A stretch of DNA of 64,000 nucleotides from Triangularia verruculosa (Eukaryota > Ascomycota > Sordariomycetes > Sordariales > Podosporaceae), in assembly GCA_033296885.1 (NCBI GenBank), contig MU863897.1:248001-312000 (forward strand). The letters are read 5' to 3'. The translations under genes and the position numbers were made by a program. Below are positions 1 through 9,104 of the stretch, piece by piece. Positions within the stretch are counted from its first letter, which is position 1. Each line of letters begins with the position of its first letter. The notes beneath the pieces were generated by a model. It was not told the DNA's origin, searched no databases, and saw nothing but the letters and a program-made list of their open reading frames with translations.

Positions 1-1453
1 CAGTTGATAGTTGCGTTCCTGAAGATTGAGCAGTGTTGTTTTGGACGCAGCCTGGAGCCTGTGGGTGGGTTGGGCTCGTCATGACACGCATGAATTAAAT
101 TGGATTTCTCAAGCCGTGCAGTACCGCGTTGCGGCTTTCTGGTTGGCTGCCGGCCCGCCATGTCCCAAGAGATATGCATTGTGCAAGGAACACCACGGCC
201 CTGACGTCTGGAAACTCTGCATTGTCAAACCTCAGTGGCAGCTGCCTTGGTCTGCATCGACATTGTCGAGATTGCACACCCAGACTGCTGGGCGCTTCTG
301 CTGTCCTCTTCCACGTCCATCCATCGATATCTCGAGATTACCAGTCTGGAACTTCGAGATGAGGTTGATGTTGATGCCACTTTCGCCCCTGGCCATTGAA
401 TATTCAAGCAGCTGCCGGTTCCTGACCTGCGTTTCGCAGCTGCCAGCCTCTTCAACTCCTTCGGGCGGGGCAGCAAGTCCCTGATACCGTCCCATTGGCT
501 CGCAACCACTTTGTCCATTAAACGCGAACACGCCAAGCTTCCACGATGCGTGCAGCAAGCAGAGCACCAAATCTTGGGACCGCGAGATGCATCCGTTCAG
601 ATTGTTGGCTGCGATGGTGTTGGAGTGCCCGAAAGACGTGATGCTGCCCGCATTAGCGGCTGATAAACTAGGAAACAAGGCCCAAGAGAAAGAGAAAGAG
701 CAGGCTGTGTGTGTTGTGGTGTACGGAGTAGCAACATGAAAGAAAAAAAGAAAGCTCCTTCCACAAACGGACTCCGCCCGGCCAGACGTTGTTGAAACAA
801 TTGAATTGGACAATGGCCGAGGTGAATTGACAATGCTCCCTTTTAATGCGGCTGTGCGTCTTCACCTTGACACCTCGTGCGTGTTGATCTTCGGGGATGG
901 GTAATCCTCTCTATCCAAACCTTTCTGGTTGTCAACTCATTATGACGGTCTAGAAAGAGCTTCCGCCGTTTGCACGGATATCAAAGAACCAAACTATTAT
1001 TAAGGAGTTCCAGAATCGAGATCGACCTTGGAGGACGTTCCATCAAAGTGGTTCCTGAACACTCCTGACGTAAGCTCCGAGCCCCGCAGGCTCATGTCTG
1101 AAGCTGGTTTGAGGTGGGCAGAATGGCACGCTGAGCACAGAGGAAAGAATCATACACTACACACAAGAGCGCTTCCAAGTCTACATAGTACATGTGCTTG
1201 TGTTTGTCCTTGGGTATTCCTTGTGTTCAAAGTCAAATCAATTCTCATCATTGAATGACCTGCAGTTGCCTCATGCAAACCCCCACTTTTCCAAGCTCTC
1301 AGCATGCGTCTCCATGTCTCCCCACCAAGCACCGTCCCTGTTCCGTATCTTCACTAGGGTCGGCGACCCGGCTGTCTCGGTTCTGTCGCCATGAGGCAGG
1401 GCAAATAGGAAAAAAAAGAAAGAACGAGCTCAACTTGCTGTGGAGGCTTGCTG
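1..1453. other. gene-free left edge
   Basis: I see no supportable gene here. Open frames up to 193 codons exist on both strands, but they overlap each other, lack intron signals and resemble no family I know. A purine-rich stretch near 684-700 and an A-rich stretch near 1410-1420 are the only low-complexity sequences. The right edge is set by the TA target site of the transposon at 1454-1455. Confidence 0.5.
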
Positions 1454-1455
1454 TA

Positions 1456-1495
1456 CTGTGGTGCAGGGGTAAGTTTTGCCTTCTTGTCAAGTACT
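1456..1495. repeat. Left terminal inverted repeat of the Tc1/mariner element
   Basis: Starts immediately after the TA at 1454-1455. It pairs with the right repeat in three blocks: the outer seven bases, an AAGTTTTGCC block at 1471-1480, and a CTTGTCAAGTAC block ending near 1494. The spacer between the outer two blocks differs between the ends. Confidence 0.85.
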
Positions 1496-1555
1496 CGCGC
1501 TAGTCAAGGGCCACCCTGGCGATTGTATTCTACAAAATAACCACCATATCTATAG

Positions 1556-2591
1556 CTAGTATTTTGTATGCATACCATTCGCTGCAATTACTGCCTCAGC
1601 GACTGGGCATCGAATCCAACAGCGTTTGAAGGTAAGATTCCGGAAGCTCTTGCCAGGCCTCCTCCACGTACCTCTTTAACTTCGCGTACGACGGCTTCTC
1701 TTCAAGGCCGTATTTATCCTCAATATAATCCTTCATCTAATTCCAATAGGATTCAATAGGGTTCAAATCTGGGGAAAAAGGAGGCCAATCAACTACTCTA
1801 ATCTTCCGATTCTCAAGATCCTTCTTCGTACCGGCCGCTCGATGGCCAGGTGCGCCGTCCTGTATAAAAGAAAGCCGTAAATTGTGCTGCTCGAAGGTAT
1901 CGTTAATGAATTCGTGGATACTGGGAAGGATGTTCCTTCGGTAAGAATGCTCATTGATCGATCCCCATTCCTTTTCCCAGAAGATACCAGGGCCTTTGGT
2001 TGAGCCGTAAAAACAGCCCCAGAACATCCACCCTCCTTTTCTCTGGTGCTTTTCTACGATATAAGTAGGGTCCCATTCCTCGTCGATTCGGCGTGTAACA
2101 TACTGCTTGCGGTGAGGACCACCAACTACCTAGGTTTCGTCACTCCAGAGGATTGTACGCCATTGTTCGAGAGTCCAGTCCTTATATTCTATAGCCTAGG
2201 CTAATCGCTTTTGCCGGTTAGCTTCTGAAATAGGAGGCTTCTTCCGAGCAACTCGACGGCGAAATCCGTGGCGGTAAAGGGCGTTGCGAATTGTAATCCA
2301 GCTAAAAAGGGAGTTGAAAAGGGCAATAGAAAGCTCCAGGAAGCTCATCTGACGGTGTGCCTTTGATTCACACACATACCGAATAAGCTCGAGCTCTTGA
2401 TCGGCCGTAATAACGCGTGGTCGGCCAGATCGTGGGGCGACCTCGGCCGCTGGGGCTCGTATCGCATAGCGGATTTGGTATTTCGTATAACCAGTGGTTT
2501 CTTGAATTCGGGATTGGCTAAGGTGGCCGTTAAAATAGAGGGTACGAATTCGTTGACGTTCTTCAGTAGTAAGGTGGCGATTGGGAGCCAT
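1556..2591 (-). pseudogene. Tc1/mariner transposase, DD34E type, broken by three TAG stops and a 3' frameshift
   Basis: The start codon is at 2591 (MAPNRHLTTEERQ). The N-terminal region reads as two helix-turn-helix units (the second ends near RRVARKKPP). The catalytic part has WSDE (first Asp), IQDGAPGH (second Asp) and PDLNPIESYW (Glu), with exactly 34 residues between the second Asp and the Glu. In-frame TAG codons lie at 2196-2198, 2130-2132 and 1737-1739. All are in one frame, and the sequence on either side still reads as transposase. A TGA at 1596-1598 is followed in another frame by a short C-terminal segment ending at 1556, so a small indel near 1600 is likely. Each TAG can be explained by one C-to-T (CAG) or G-to-A (TGG) transition. 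No active product is expected. Confidence 0.9.
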
Positions 2592-2706
2592 TGTGGTGCT
2601 GGCTGGCCGGCTGGTGTTGAAAGGTGGAAAACACTGGCCCGGGGGAAATTGCGGTAGAATTTTGGCCAAAATTGGCCTAGCCAAAAAAACAGGACCCCCC
2701 TGGGCG

Positions 2707-2746
2707 GTACTTGACAAGGGGGCAAAACTTTTGTACGTAACCACAG
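2707..2746. repeat. Right terminal inverted repeat of the Tc1/mariner element
   Basis: Reverse complement of the left repeat with mismatches. The outer end is followed by TA at 2747-2748. It lies about 115 bp upstream of the transposase start codon, the normal arrangement for this superfamily. Confidence 0.85.
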
Positions 2747-3403
2747 TATGGCGCTTCGGTGGCAGCTTGGGCGCTGGAAGCCGACGATCAGGAGGCTTGA
2801 ACGAGAGGCCGGGCAATATCGAAAAGAGCAACAAACAAACAGGATAAGGTCCCGGATGGAAGGGCCAAAACAACTCTTTCTCTCGCTCAAAGGCAAATGG
2901 CTGGTTGTTGCTGAGAAAGTTCCCTCTTCTTACAATACCGTGTATGGGATTCAGCAATTAAGATGACTTGGGAAGTCTTGGCCGCCGTTCTGACACCGGC
3001 ATGGTTTCTCAGTATAACGGACTCAACCGAGGTCCCGGAAGCGGAAAAGGTAACGATTAACTGGAATAGAAAACGGCGGCCAACCGCTCATTGCTGGGAG
3101 TTCATGGCTCGCTGCAGTTTGGCCTCATGATTTCACTTGCATCTGCCAGGCGCCGTGCAGCTTGACGCCTTGATAGGTGCTACGGGAACAAGGCGATTCT
3201 TTCCTCACCGTCAGATGGATGGATGTCCAAGCAGGCAGACAAACGCAATTGTCACTCACTGTTGAGAGGTGTCCTGTGTGGAGCCAATAGGTACTGTCCT
3301 CCCCGAGGTTCCATGGCGGCCCCTAAAAAACGCGATGCTCCGCGAAGGTTGGTGGAAACGACACGACGGGCAAAAGGCGGGAAAAGGATCACGCCAGTCC
3401 AAA

Positions 3404-3430
3404 ACGCCAGACGCCAGACGCCAGACGCCA
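3404..3430. repeat. 7-bp tandem repeat (ACGCCAG), about four copies
   Basis: ACGCCAG occurs at 3404-3410, 3411-3417 and 3418-3424, followed by a partial copy to 3430. It is noncoding and short, and no function is implied. Confidence 0.8.
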
Positions 3431-5896
3431 AAACCCGTGATGTTCCTGTTTCCTGTTGCAGGCAGCACGCGTCGCTGTCGCCTTTTTTTCGTCTCATCCA
3501 TCGGAGTGCAACACACTATGGTACCGTGTCTGTGAATGGGTTCTCTTCTGCGGACGCTCCATTCAGTGGAGGTTGCTGCCGCTGGTGCATTGGATCAGTG
3601 CATCCTATCGAGCCTCTGATTCGACCGCCCACAGCGGACGACCATGGAAGGGCGGCGACAAGGTGCAAAGAGGGCCCTGCAAGCTAAGCAAGCCGTAGAT
3701 CCCTGCTCGTCCTCCACCCGGCCTGAATTTCCCAGCCGAGCAGCGAGTCCACACAAGTCCACCGTCGCCCACCACCAAGCACCAACACCTACCAGACCTG
3801 GTTATGGAGGGAGGAACATGATTGTTCCTGGACGAGTGCGACCTCCGCACTGGATCCCAAATAGCCTGGTTAATCAGTCGTCAAACGGTTGACCGGATGA
3901 ACATGTGTTGGGTGTGCGTTGTGAAGGCCTTGTTCTGCTTGCCCATCAGTCAATCCGTAGTCTTCGTCATCATCATCATGACCAGATTATTGCCAGGGGA
4001 ATGTATGAACGGACTCCTGTAGCGTCTCATAGCGAATGGATCACCGCGACTGGGCATTAGGGAGCAGTTCCCCCAGGCTGGGGCTTGGCTGCCTTTTTGC
4101 GCAACGATGGACACAACGAGGCATCATAACGGATGCCGAGAAGGGAAATGGAGGAATGGGAAAACGGAGCGGTGGCCTGGCTGACCCTGCAAGAGATGCA
4201 CGACTGTGGTCCTGCACCGGGTCAGGGCAGCACCACGGATGAGAGGTACCTCAGTACCCAGCCGATGCTGCAAGCTGCTTGGTGCTTGGTGCCCCAGCGC
4301 TGGGGCTTGCTCTGGTGAGCGAGCTGGGGGCCCTGTCTTAAATCGGCCGTTAACCAATCTCTGCTCTCCTTTCCACTCCCTTTTCCTCTTCTCCATCCTC
4401 TCCTACCTGAGCAAATATCTATCTCCTCCTCCCCTTCCCTTTTCCTTCCTCTTCCTCAATCCGCAACCAGTCGTTCCCTCTCCCGCACCGAACCTTCCAA
4501 CATTCCCGTCGTGGTACTCCCTTTCTCCGAAAAGAGAAAAGGAGGGAAGGAGGAGATTTAGATTCTGGGCCCTCGACAACATATACCCAGCAATATAAGG
4601 AGCTACCTGCAGAGAAGAGAAGCCAAATAGAGGACAATAGCAAAAGGGCAAGAGAATAAGGGTAATTGTTCCCCTGTTTTTAGAGTTTTTGAACCTACCT
4701 TTTCAACGGCCGCTCCCTTCCCTCCCCAATACACTTTGCCCGACCTTCAGCCCCCAAGTGAATTCTTCGGCTCGACGACGAGGAATCTCCCATTTCCCAG
4801 TTTTCGCTCCCTTTCGTGCCGGACGAACCTCGGGTCTCTTCAACATACCATTCCGCCAACCCGCCTTACGAAGGAGATTTCGATAGGCTGGACCACAGCG
4901 AATTCACTCAACTCTTTTCACCAAGTTGGTCAATTCAATTCGACAATCTTCGACGACACCTCTCCCGAGAACACCAAAGCAAGGCAGCATCAGGCGACCT
5001 GGGCCCACTACATGAACACCTAGACTAGTCCGACGTTCTATCTGGCAACCCCACGGCGTTGAGAGTGCTGAGGTATGCGACTTCCGGCCCCCCACATTGC
5101 TCGCCGACGAAAGCCAAATCTCCAATCCGCGTTTTCACTCCATATCCAAATTCTTGGAGAACGTCCCTGGATACGTTGAGCTTCGCCCTGGATACCGCCG
5201 GCCCGTGATGTCATTTTTTCAGGAACAATCCTAAAGTCAAAGTCAAAAAGCTAACCGAACCCGTGTCCCTTGCAGATACATGCCGACTCGGAAGCAATTT
5301 GCGATCTCCGGCATCCTCCCCGCTCACGCTTAATTCCGATCCGTCGACCTGACCTTCTGTGGGACACGTTAGCTCGTTGCTCCTACTCGGCCAGGAATTG
5401 TGTCAATTTGCATCGGTCACCCTTTTCCAAGCGGCCATTGCAACCGTGGCGGTGAGTTTTCATCATTTGGCTTTTGGCACTGTATACACGCAGCACGCCC
5501 ATCCCACCCACGCTATTGCCTGCCGGTCTCCCTCCAGCGCAAGCATCGACCCATCGACAGCACCAGCCGGCCGTTTCCTCCCTCGGCCGCGTTGGTGCCG
5601 CGTTGAACGGCGGTGGTCGGAAATCGTTTCTCGTGCCAGATGCTGGACCCCACAAGCCAGCATGAGCGATAATGCCCCTGATAAAGTGGAACCTTTGAGT
5701 GAAGGGCCGCTTTGTGGTAGCTGCTGTGTCTTTCCCAAGAGACAACCCCAGTCTGCCTGCCAAAACCCTAGCAAGCTCCTGAAATGAGTCGTGCTGATAC
5801 CCGGATGTTTAGAACCATACCGCGAGACATAATTCATAACTGGCTGTTTCCCCGGCCACCCGCCCCCACCCCCTCAAACCACGAGATATTTCGATT

Positions 5897-5922
5897 TCTC
5901 TCTCTCACACACACACACACAC
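5897..5922. repeat. Dinucleotide microsatellite (CT)n(CA)n
   Basis: A CT run changes into an uninterrupted CA run about 260 bp upstream of the cyclin start codon. It probably lies in the promoter or 5' UTR. Confidence 0.85.
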
Positions 5923-6179
5923 GCATACACCGTAGTCGGCGAATTTTCCAGCCACAGTCACTCTTTCAGAACTTGATATTTCAGCACACTCTTTAATAAT
6001 CTAATACTAGTCATTGACGACCACCCGGCTCGACGTCTCACTCTCTTGACCCGGCCAAACAACACATACTTAATTACACACCACAACAAACCACGCTCTC
6101 TCACCAACCATACAGCAAGCAGCCCTGGCGACTCTACGAATTCCTGGTGAAATCGACCCCCACTACTCAACCACCCAAC

Positions 6180-7403
6180 ATGGCTTCCTCTACTTACCAC
6201 TCATCTACTGATGAGACTTTCTTCGTCGAGGATGAGACCGCTCAACGCATGAACATGCGGGATGCCGCCCGGATGCTCGCCCGCAACAGACAAGAGATGA
6301 TCGCCAACGAGCTCTCGAGATTAGCGCACGACGAGTATCTGGAGGATATCATGAAGCACATGCGCCACATGGAGGACGAGACATTACCAGATGCCAACCT
6401 GATCGACATGCAGCGTGAGATCCAATGGTTTATGAGGCCTTATCTCATCGACTTTCTGATCGAGGCTCATGCCGCTTTCTCTCTCCTCCCCGAGACCCTC
6501 TTCCTCACCGTCAACCTTCTTGATCGGTACTGCTCCAAGCGTGTGGTCTATAAGCAACACTACCAACTGGTGGGCTGTGCTGCGCTCCTCATCGCCGCCA
6601 AGTATGGGGATAAGAAGGACCGCGTGCCTCAAATCAACGAGCTCAATAACATGTGCTGCGGCCTCTACGACGCGGGCATGTTCACCCAGATGGAAATGCA
6701 TGTGCTCAACACGCTCGACTGGAACATCGGGCACCCAACGGTCGACTTCTTCACCCAACTGATTGTTACCGATGAGCGTGACAGCAGAGAGGTTGAGCAC
6801 ATGGCGGCCTATATTTGCGAGATCGCCTTGTACCATCGGGACTTTGTGTCGACGAAGCCTTCGATTATGGCTCGGGCTGCCCTGGCGCTTGCCCGTGCCA
6901 TTCTCAGCAAGCCGGAGGTCAACGATGGAGAATGGGACCACACCGAGAACGTCACGCTGCTCACTCTCTCGCAACATCTGCACCAGCCTTCGGTCACACT
7001 CGCCCGCAAGTACTCGAGTGCTTACTACTCCAAGGTCTCTGGCAAGCTCTCGGAGTTCCTTGCCCAGCAAGCCGCCATCTCCCGCCGAGGACCCCCATCT
7101 CCTCCCGTCGAACCAACGTCCCTTTCCGCCAAGTCGGCAGATATCTACAGCACCCCTCACAAGGGGCTCGGCGCTGTGCCTGGTGTTGCTGATGGCTACA
7201 TGACTCCTCCCATCACACCCGATGGCAATTGTTTCGGCCACAACCAAGCCATGATCAAGGGTTATCAGGCGCCACCAAGATGTCCAGTCACCCCTACCCC
7301 ACAGCCGAACCACGCTCAGTCATACTCGCAACAGCAACAACAACCACAACATATGGCTGGCGCCTCTTACTTTGAGGGGCCAACAAGCCATATGGCCTAC
7401 TGA
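6180..7403 (+). CDS. CLN1: G1/S-specific cyclin (Cln/Puc1 family)
   Basis: A single-exon, 407-residue protein. The ATG at 6180 (AACATGG context) is preferred; the frame is open upstream but with no earlier ATG. The N-terminal cyclin box spans roughly residues 50-190: the MRPYLIDFLIEAH segment (85-97) corresponds to the MRAILVDW signature of cyclin boxes, followed by ETLFLTVNLLDRYCSKR and LLIAAKYGDKK. A C-terminal cyclin fold (about 185-310) follows. The tail is rich in Ser, Pro and Gln with several SP/TP dipeptides and a QQQQQPQ run, typical of unstable G1 cyclins phosphorylated by CDK. It lacks the destruction-box-rich N-terminus of B-type cyclins. By family knowledge it binds Cdk1/Cdc28 and drives G1 progression and polarised growth. 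CKS1, another CDK partner, lies about 25 kb away. Confidence 0.9.
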   Translation: MASSTYHSSTDETFFVEDETAQRMNMRDAARMLARNRQEMIANELSRLAHDEYLEDIMKHMRHMEDETLPDANLIDMQREIQWFMRPYLIDFLIEAHAAFSLLPETLFLTVNLLDRYCSKRVVYKQHYQLVGCAALLIAAKYGDKKDRVPQINELNNMCCGLYDAGMFTQMEMHVLNTLDWNIGHPTVDFFTQLIVTDERDSREVEHMAAYICEIALYHRDFVSTKPSIMARAALALARAILSKPEVNDGEWDHTENVTLLTLSQHLHQPSVTLARKYSSAYYSKVSGKLSEFLAQQAAISRRGPPSPPVEPTSLSAKSADIYSTPHKGLGAVPGVADGYMTPPITPDGNCFGHNQAMIKGYQAPPRCPVTPTPQPNHAQSYSQQQQQPQHMAGASYFEGPTSHMAY

Positions 7404-9104
7404 AAGGTGGCTGCATTAGGCAAGCGCCCGTGTGTCGCTCGCCTGGCGACGGACACAAATTCAATTCTCGACACCTTTTGACCAGCTGCTCGGTTAAAGG
7501 GGTCGACTTTTCTTCAGTTTTCAATTTCTCCATCTCTCTGGGTCATTTCGAGATATACCATTTGGAAGACAAAAGATTGCACGCATTTCTTTCTCTTCAC
7601 GGAAACGTTTAGCGTCACGGCATCAGCGTTGAATTCTGCGAATTTCGACTTTTTTTTTTTTTTCTTTCTCGGGCTTTTCCCCGCCGATATTTCGACGGCA
7701 GTTGCGAGCGCGCGCCATACCCATACCCCTGATATTTCGGCGGCCACCTTATTTTAATCATTTGAGCATAAAACCTTTTAAATACGAAAAAAAGAGGTGC
7801 CCGAGTCCACGGACCCCTTCACTGGGTTTCGTTGACGAGGCACCGGGGCGCATCGGGAAGAAGTTCAAGGGATCATACAATACAGTACGAACCGGACTTT
7901 CAGGAGTGGGACGATGCGACGGAAAACCGGAGTTTCTTAGGGAAAGAGATGGGAAGCACACACCAAAGATTGGCAAACAACCTGCGAGTTGAGAAGTTGA
8001 GGAGTGGATTTGATACCTCGGAGATGGGAAATATTTGGGACAGGGAAATGGTAAATGGGAGGAACGGACGGATGGACAAATGGACACAGCCGCAGTACTA
8101 CAATTGCAAGAACCCTCCCCCCCCCCGGCACATCAGCAGCAGCCCTCCCAAGGCATCAGGCATAACTCTCGACTTGCGGACGACAGCTCCGTGGTTTCTA
8201 CGTCGGAAGGGAGGAACGATAATCATAAAAGAGACAGTCGGGATTCTTCTGGCGAGGAGCGAGAAAGGAATGGGAGTGGTGGAACATGGAGGTCACAGTC
8301 AATGGCGGTGTTTGATAAACACTTGCCATTCAGTATTGGCCTTGCCATTTTTCATTCCTGAAAGGAGGGACATCACGCCGCAAGTAGAGGTTATGTAAAA
8401 TAAATAAAAAAAGAGTAAAATTCTCTGCCAATTTTGTCTTCGCTTGTCTTTGATCAGTTGAATGTGGTCTCTTGCACGGTGACTTGTGTTTTCCCTTGGT
8501 TGCTGCTCTCTGCCGTTGTCCTTCCACGTCTTGTTGGACCGTTCCTTCCCCAACTCTCTGCATTCCAAGCTGCTCCTTCCCACTTGGTTCCCTGCTCTTG
8601 CTCCTTTTGAGGACTTTGCTGAATGCTCCTTCCCTTTGCCTCTTGTTACCCGGCTCCTTCCTTCCTTCACCTTCCGGGATATACTCCCTGTCCTTCTCTG
8701 TTGCTCTTTCTCTTTTCTCCGGTGCCGTGTTCCTTCTTGGTGAAAAGGTGAAAAGGTGAAAAGGGGTAATGGTGTAAAGGGATAAAGAGACGAAGGAATC
8801 AAGCGCCCTCAGTCAACCATACATTCTACATGTATAACCTCACGTTTCTCTCCCATGCCATACGCCACCTGCGATCAATAATTGTATATTATTTCCTGCC
8901 ATTATCCCACTTGCTGTAACAGGTCAGGTTTGGCAGCAAACAGCAGTGAGAGCAGCTCCCGCCCCATGATGATAGCGACGTTCTTGTAAAATTCATGTCT
9001 ACCCAGTTGATATAAATATAATACACCCGAAACGAGAGAAACCATAAAACAGCCCCTTGTATATATATATACAAAAAAAAAAGATGAAAATCGCTCACGT
9101 TTTC
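7404..9104. other. Convergent intergenic region (cyclin 3' side, GT90 3' side)
   Basis: Holds both 3' ends and no gene I recognise. A/T-rich tracts that could serve 3'-end formation occur at 7651-7664 (T run), near 8394-8414 (repeated AATAAA-like sequence) and at 9057-9082 (TA repeat followed by an A run just after the GT90 stop). A GAAAAGGT triplication sits near 8740-8765. Confidence 0.5.

Larger units (their letters stand above)
1456..2746 (-). mobile_element. Decayed Tc1/mariner-type DNA transposon with TIRs and TA target-site duplication
   Basis: A 1291-bp element whose ends were found by comparing the two flanks. The left end begins CTGTGGT at 1456. The reverse complement of the right end, reading from 2746, also begins CTGTGGT. 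Both then share AAGTTTTGCC and CTTGTCAAGTAC blocks, giving imperfect inverted repeats of about 40 bp (1456-1495 and 2707-2746). A TA dinucleotide flanks each end (1454-1455 and 2747-2748), the target duplication expected of the Tc1/mariner superfamily. Inside, on the minus strand, is one transposase reading frame of normal size for the family, broken by three TAG stops and a terminal frameshift. The copy should be non-autonomous, although its ends could still be recognised if an active relative exists elsewhere in the genome. Confidence 0.9.
2749..6179. other. Long gene-free region upstream of the cyclin gene
   Basis: About 3.4 kb with no coding region I can support. It contains a 7-bp tandem repeat (3404-3430), pyrimidine-rich tracts around 4360-4530, and a CT/CA microsatellite just upstream of the gene (5897-5922). 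G1 cyclin genes often have long regulated leaders; this region could hold a distant promoter plus a long 5' UTR, but no transcript start can be fixed from sequence. Confidence 0.5.

Noticed and set aside
1755..1770. GGTTCAAATC sequence resembling a tRNA B box
   Set aside because: It lies inside the transposase reading frame (the conserved NPIE region), and no cloverleaf can be built around it.
6384..7313. 309-codon minus-strand frame
   Set aside because: Antisense to the conserved cyclin; no family resemblance and explained by G/C-rich third positions.
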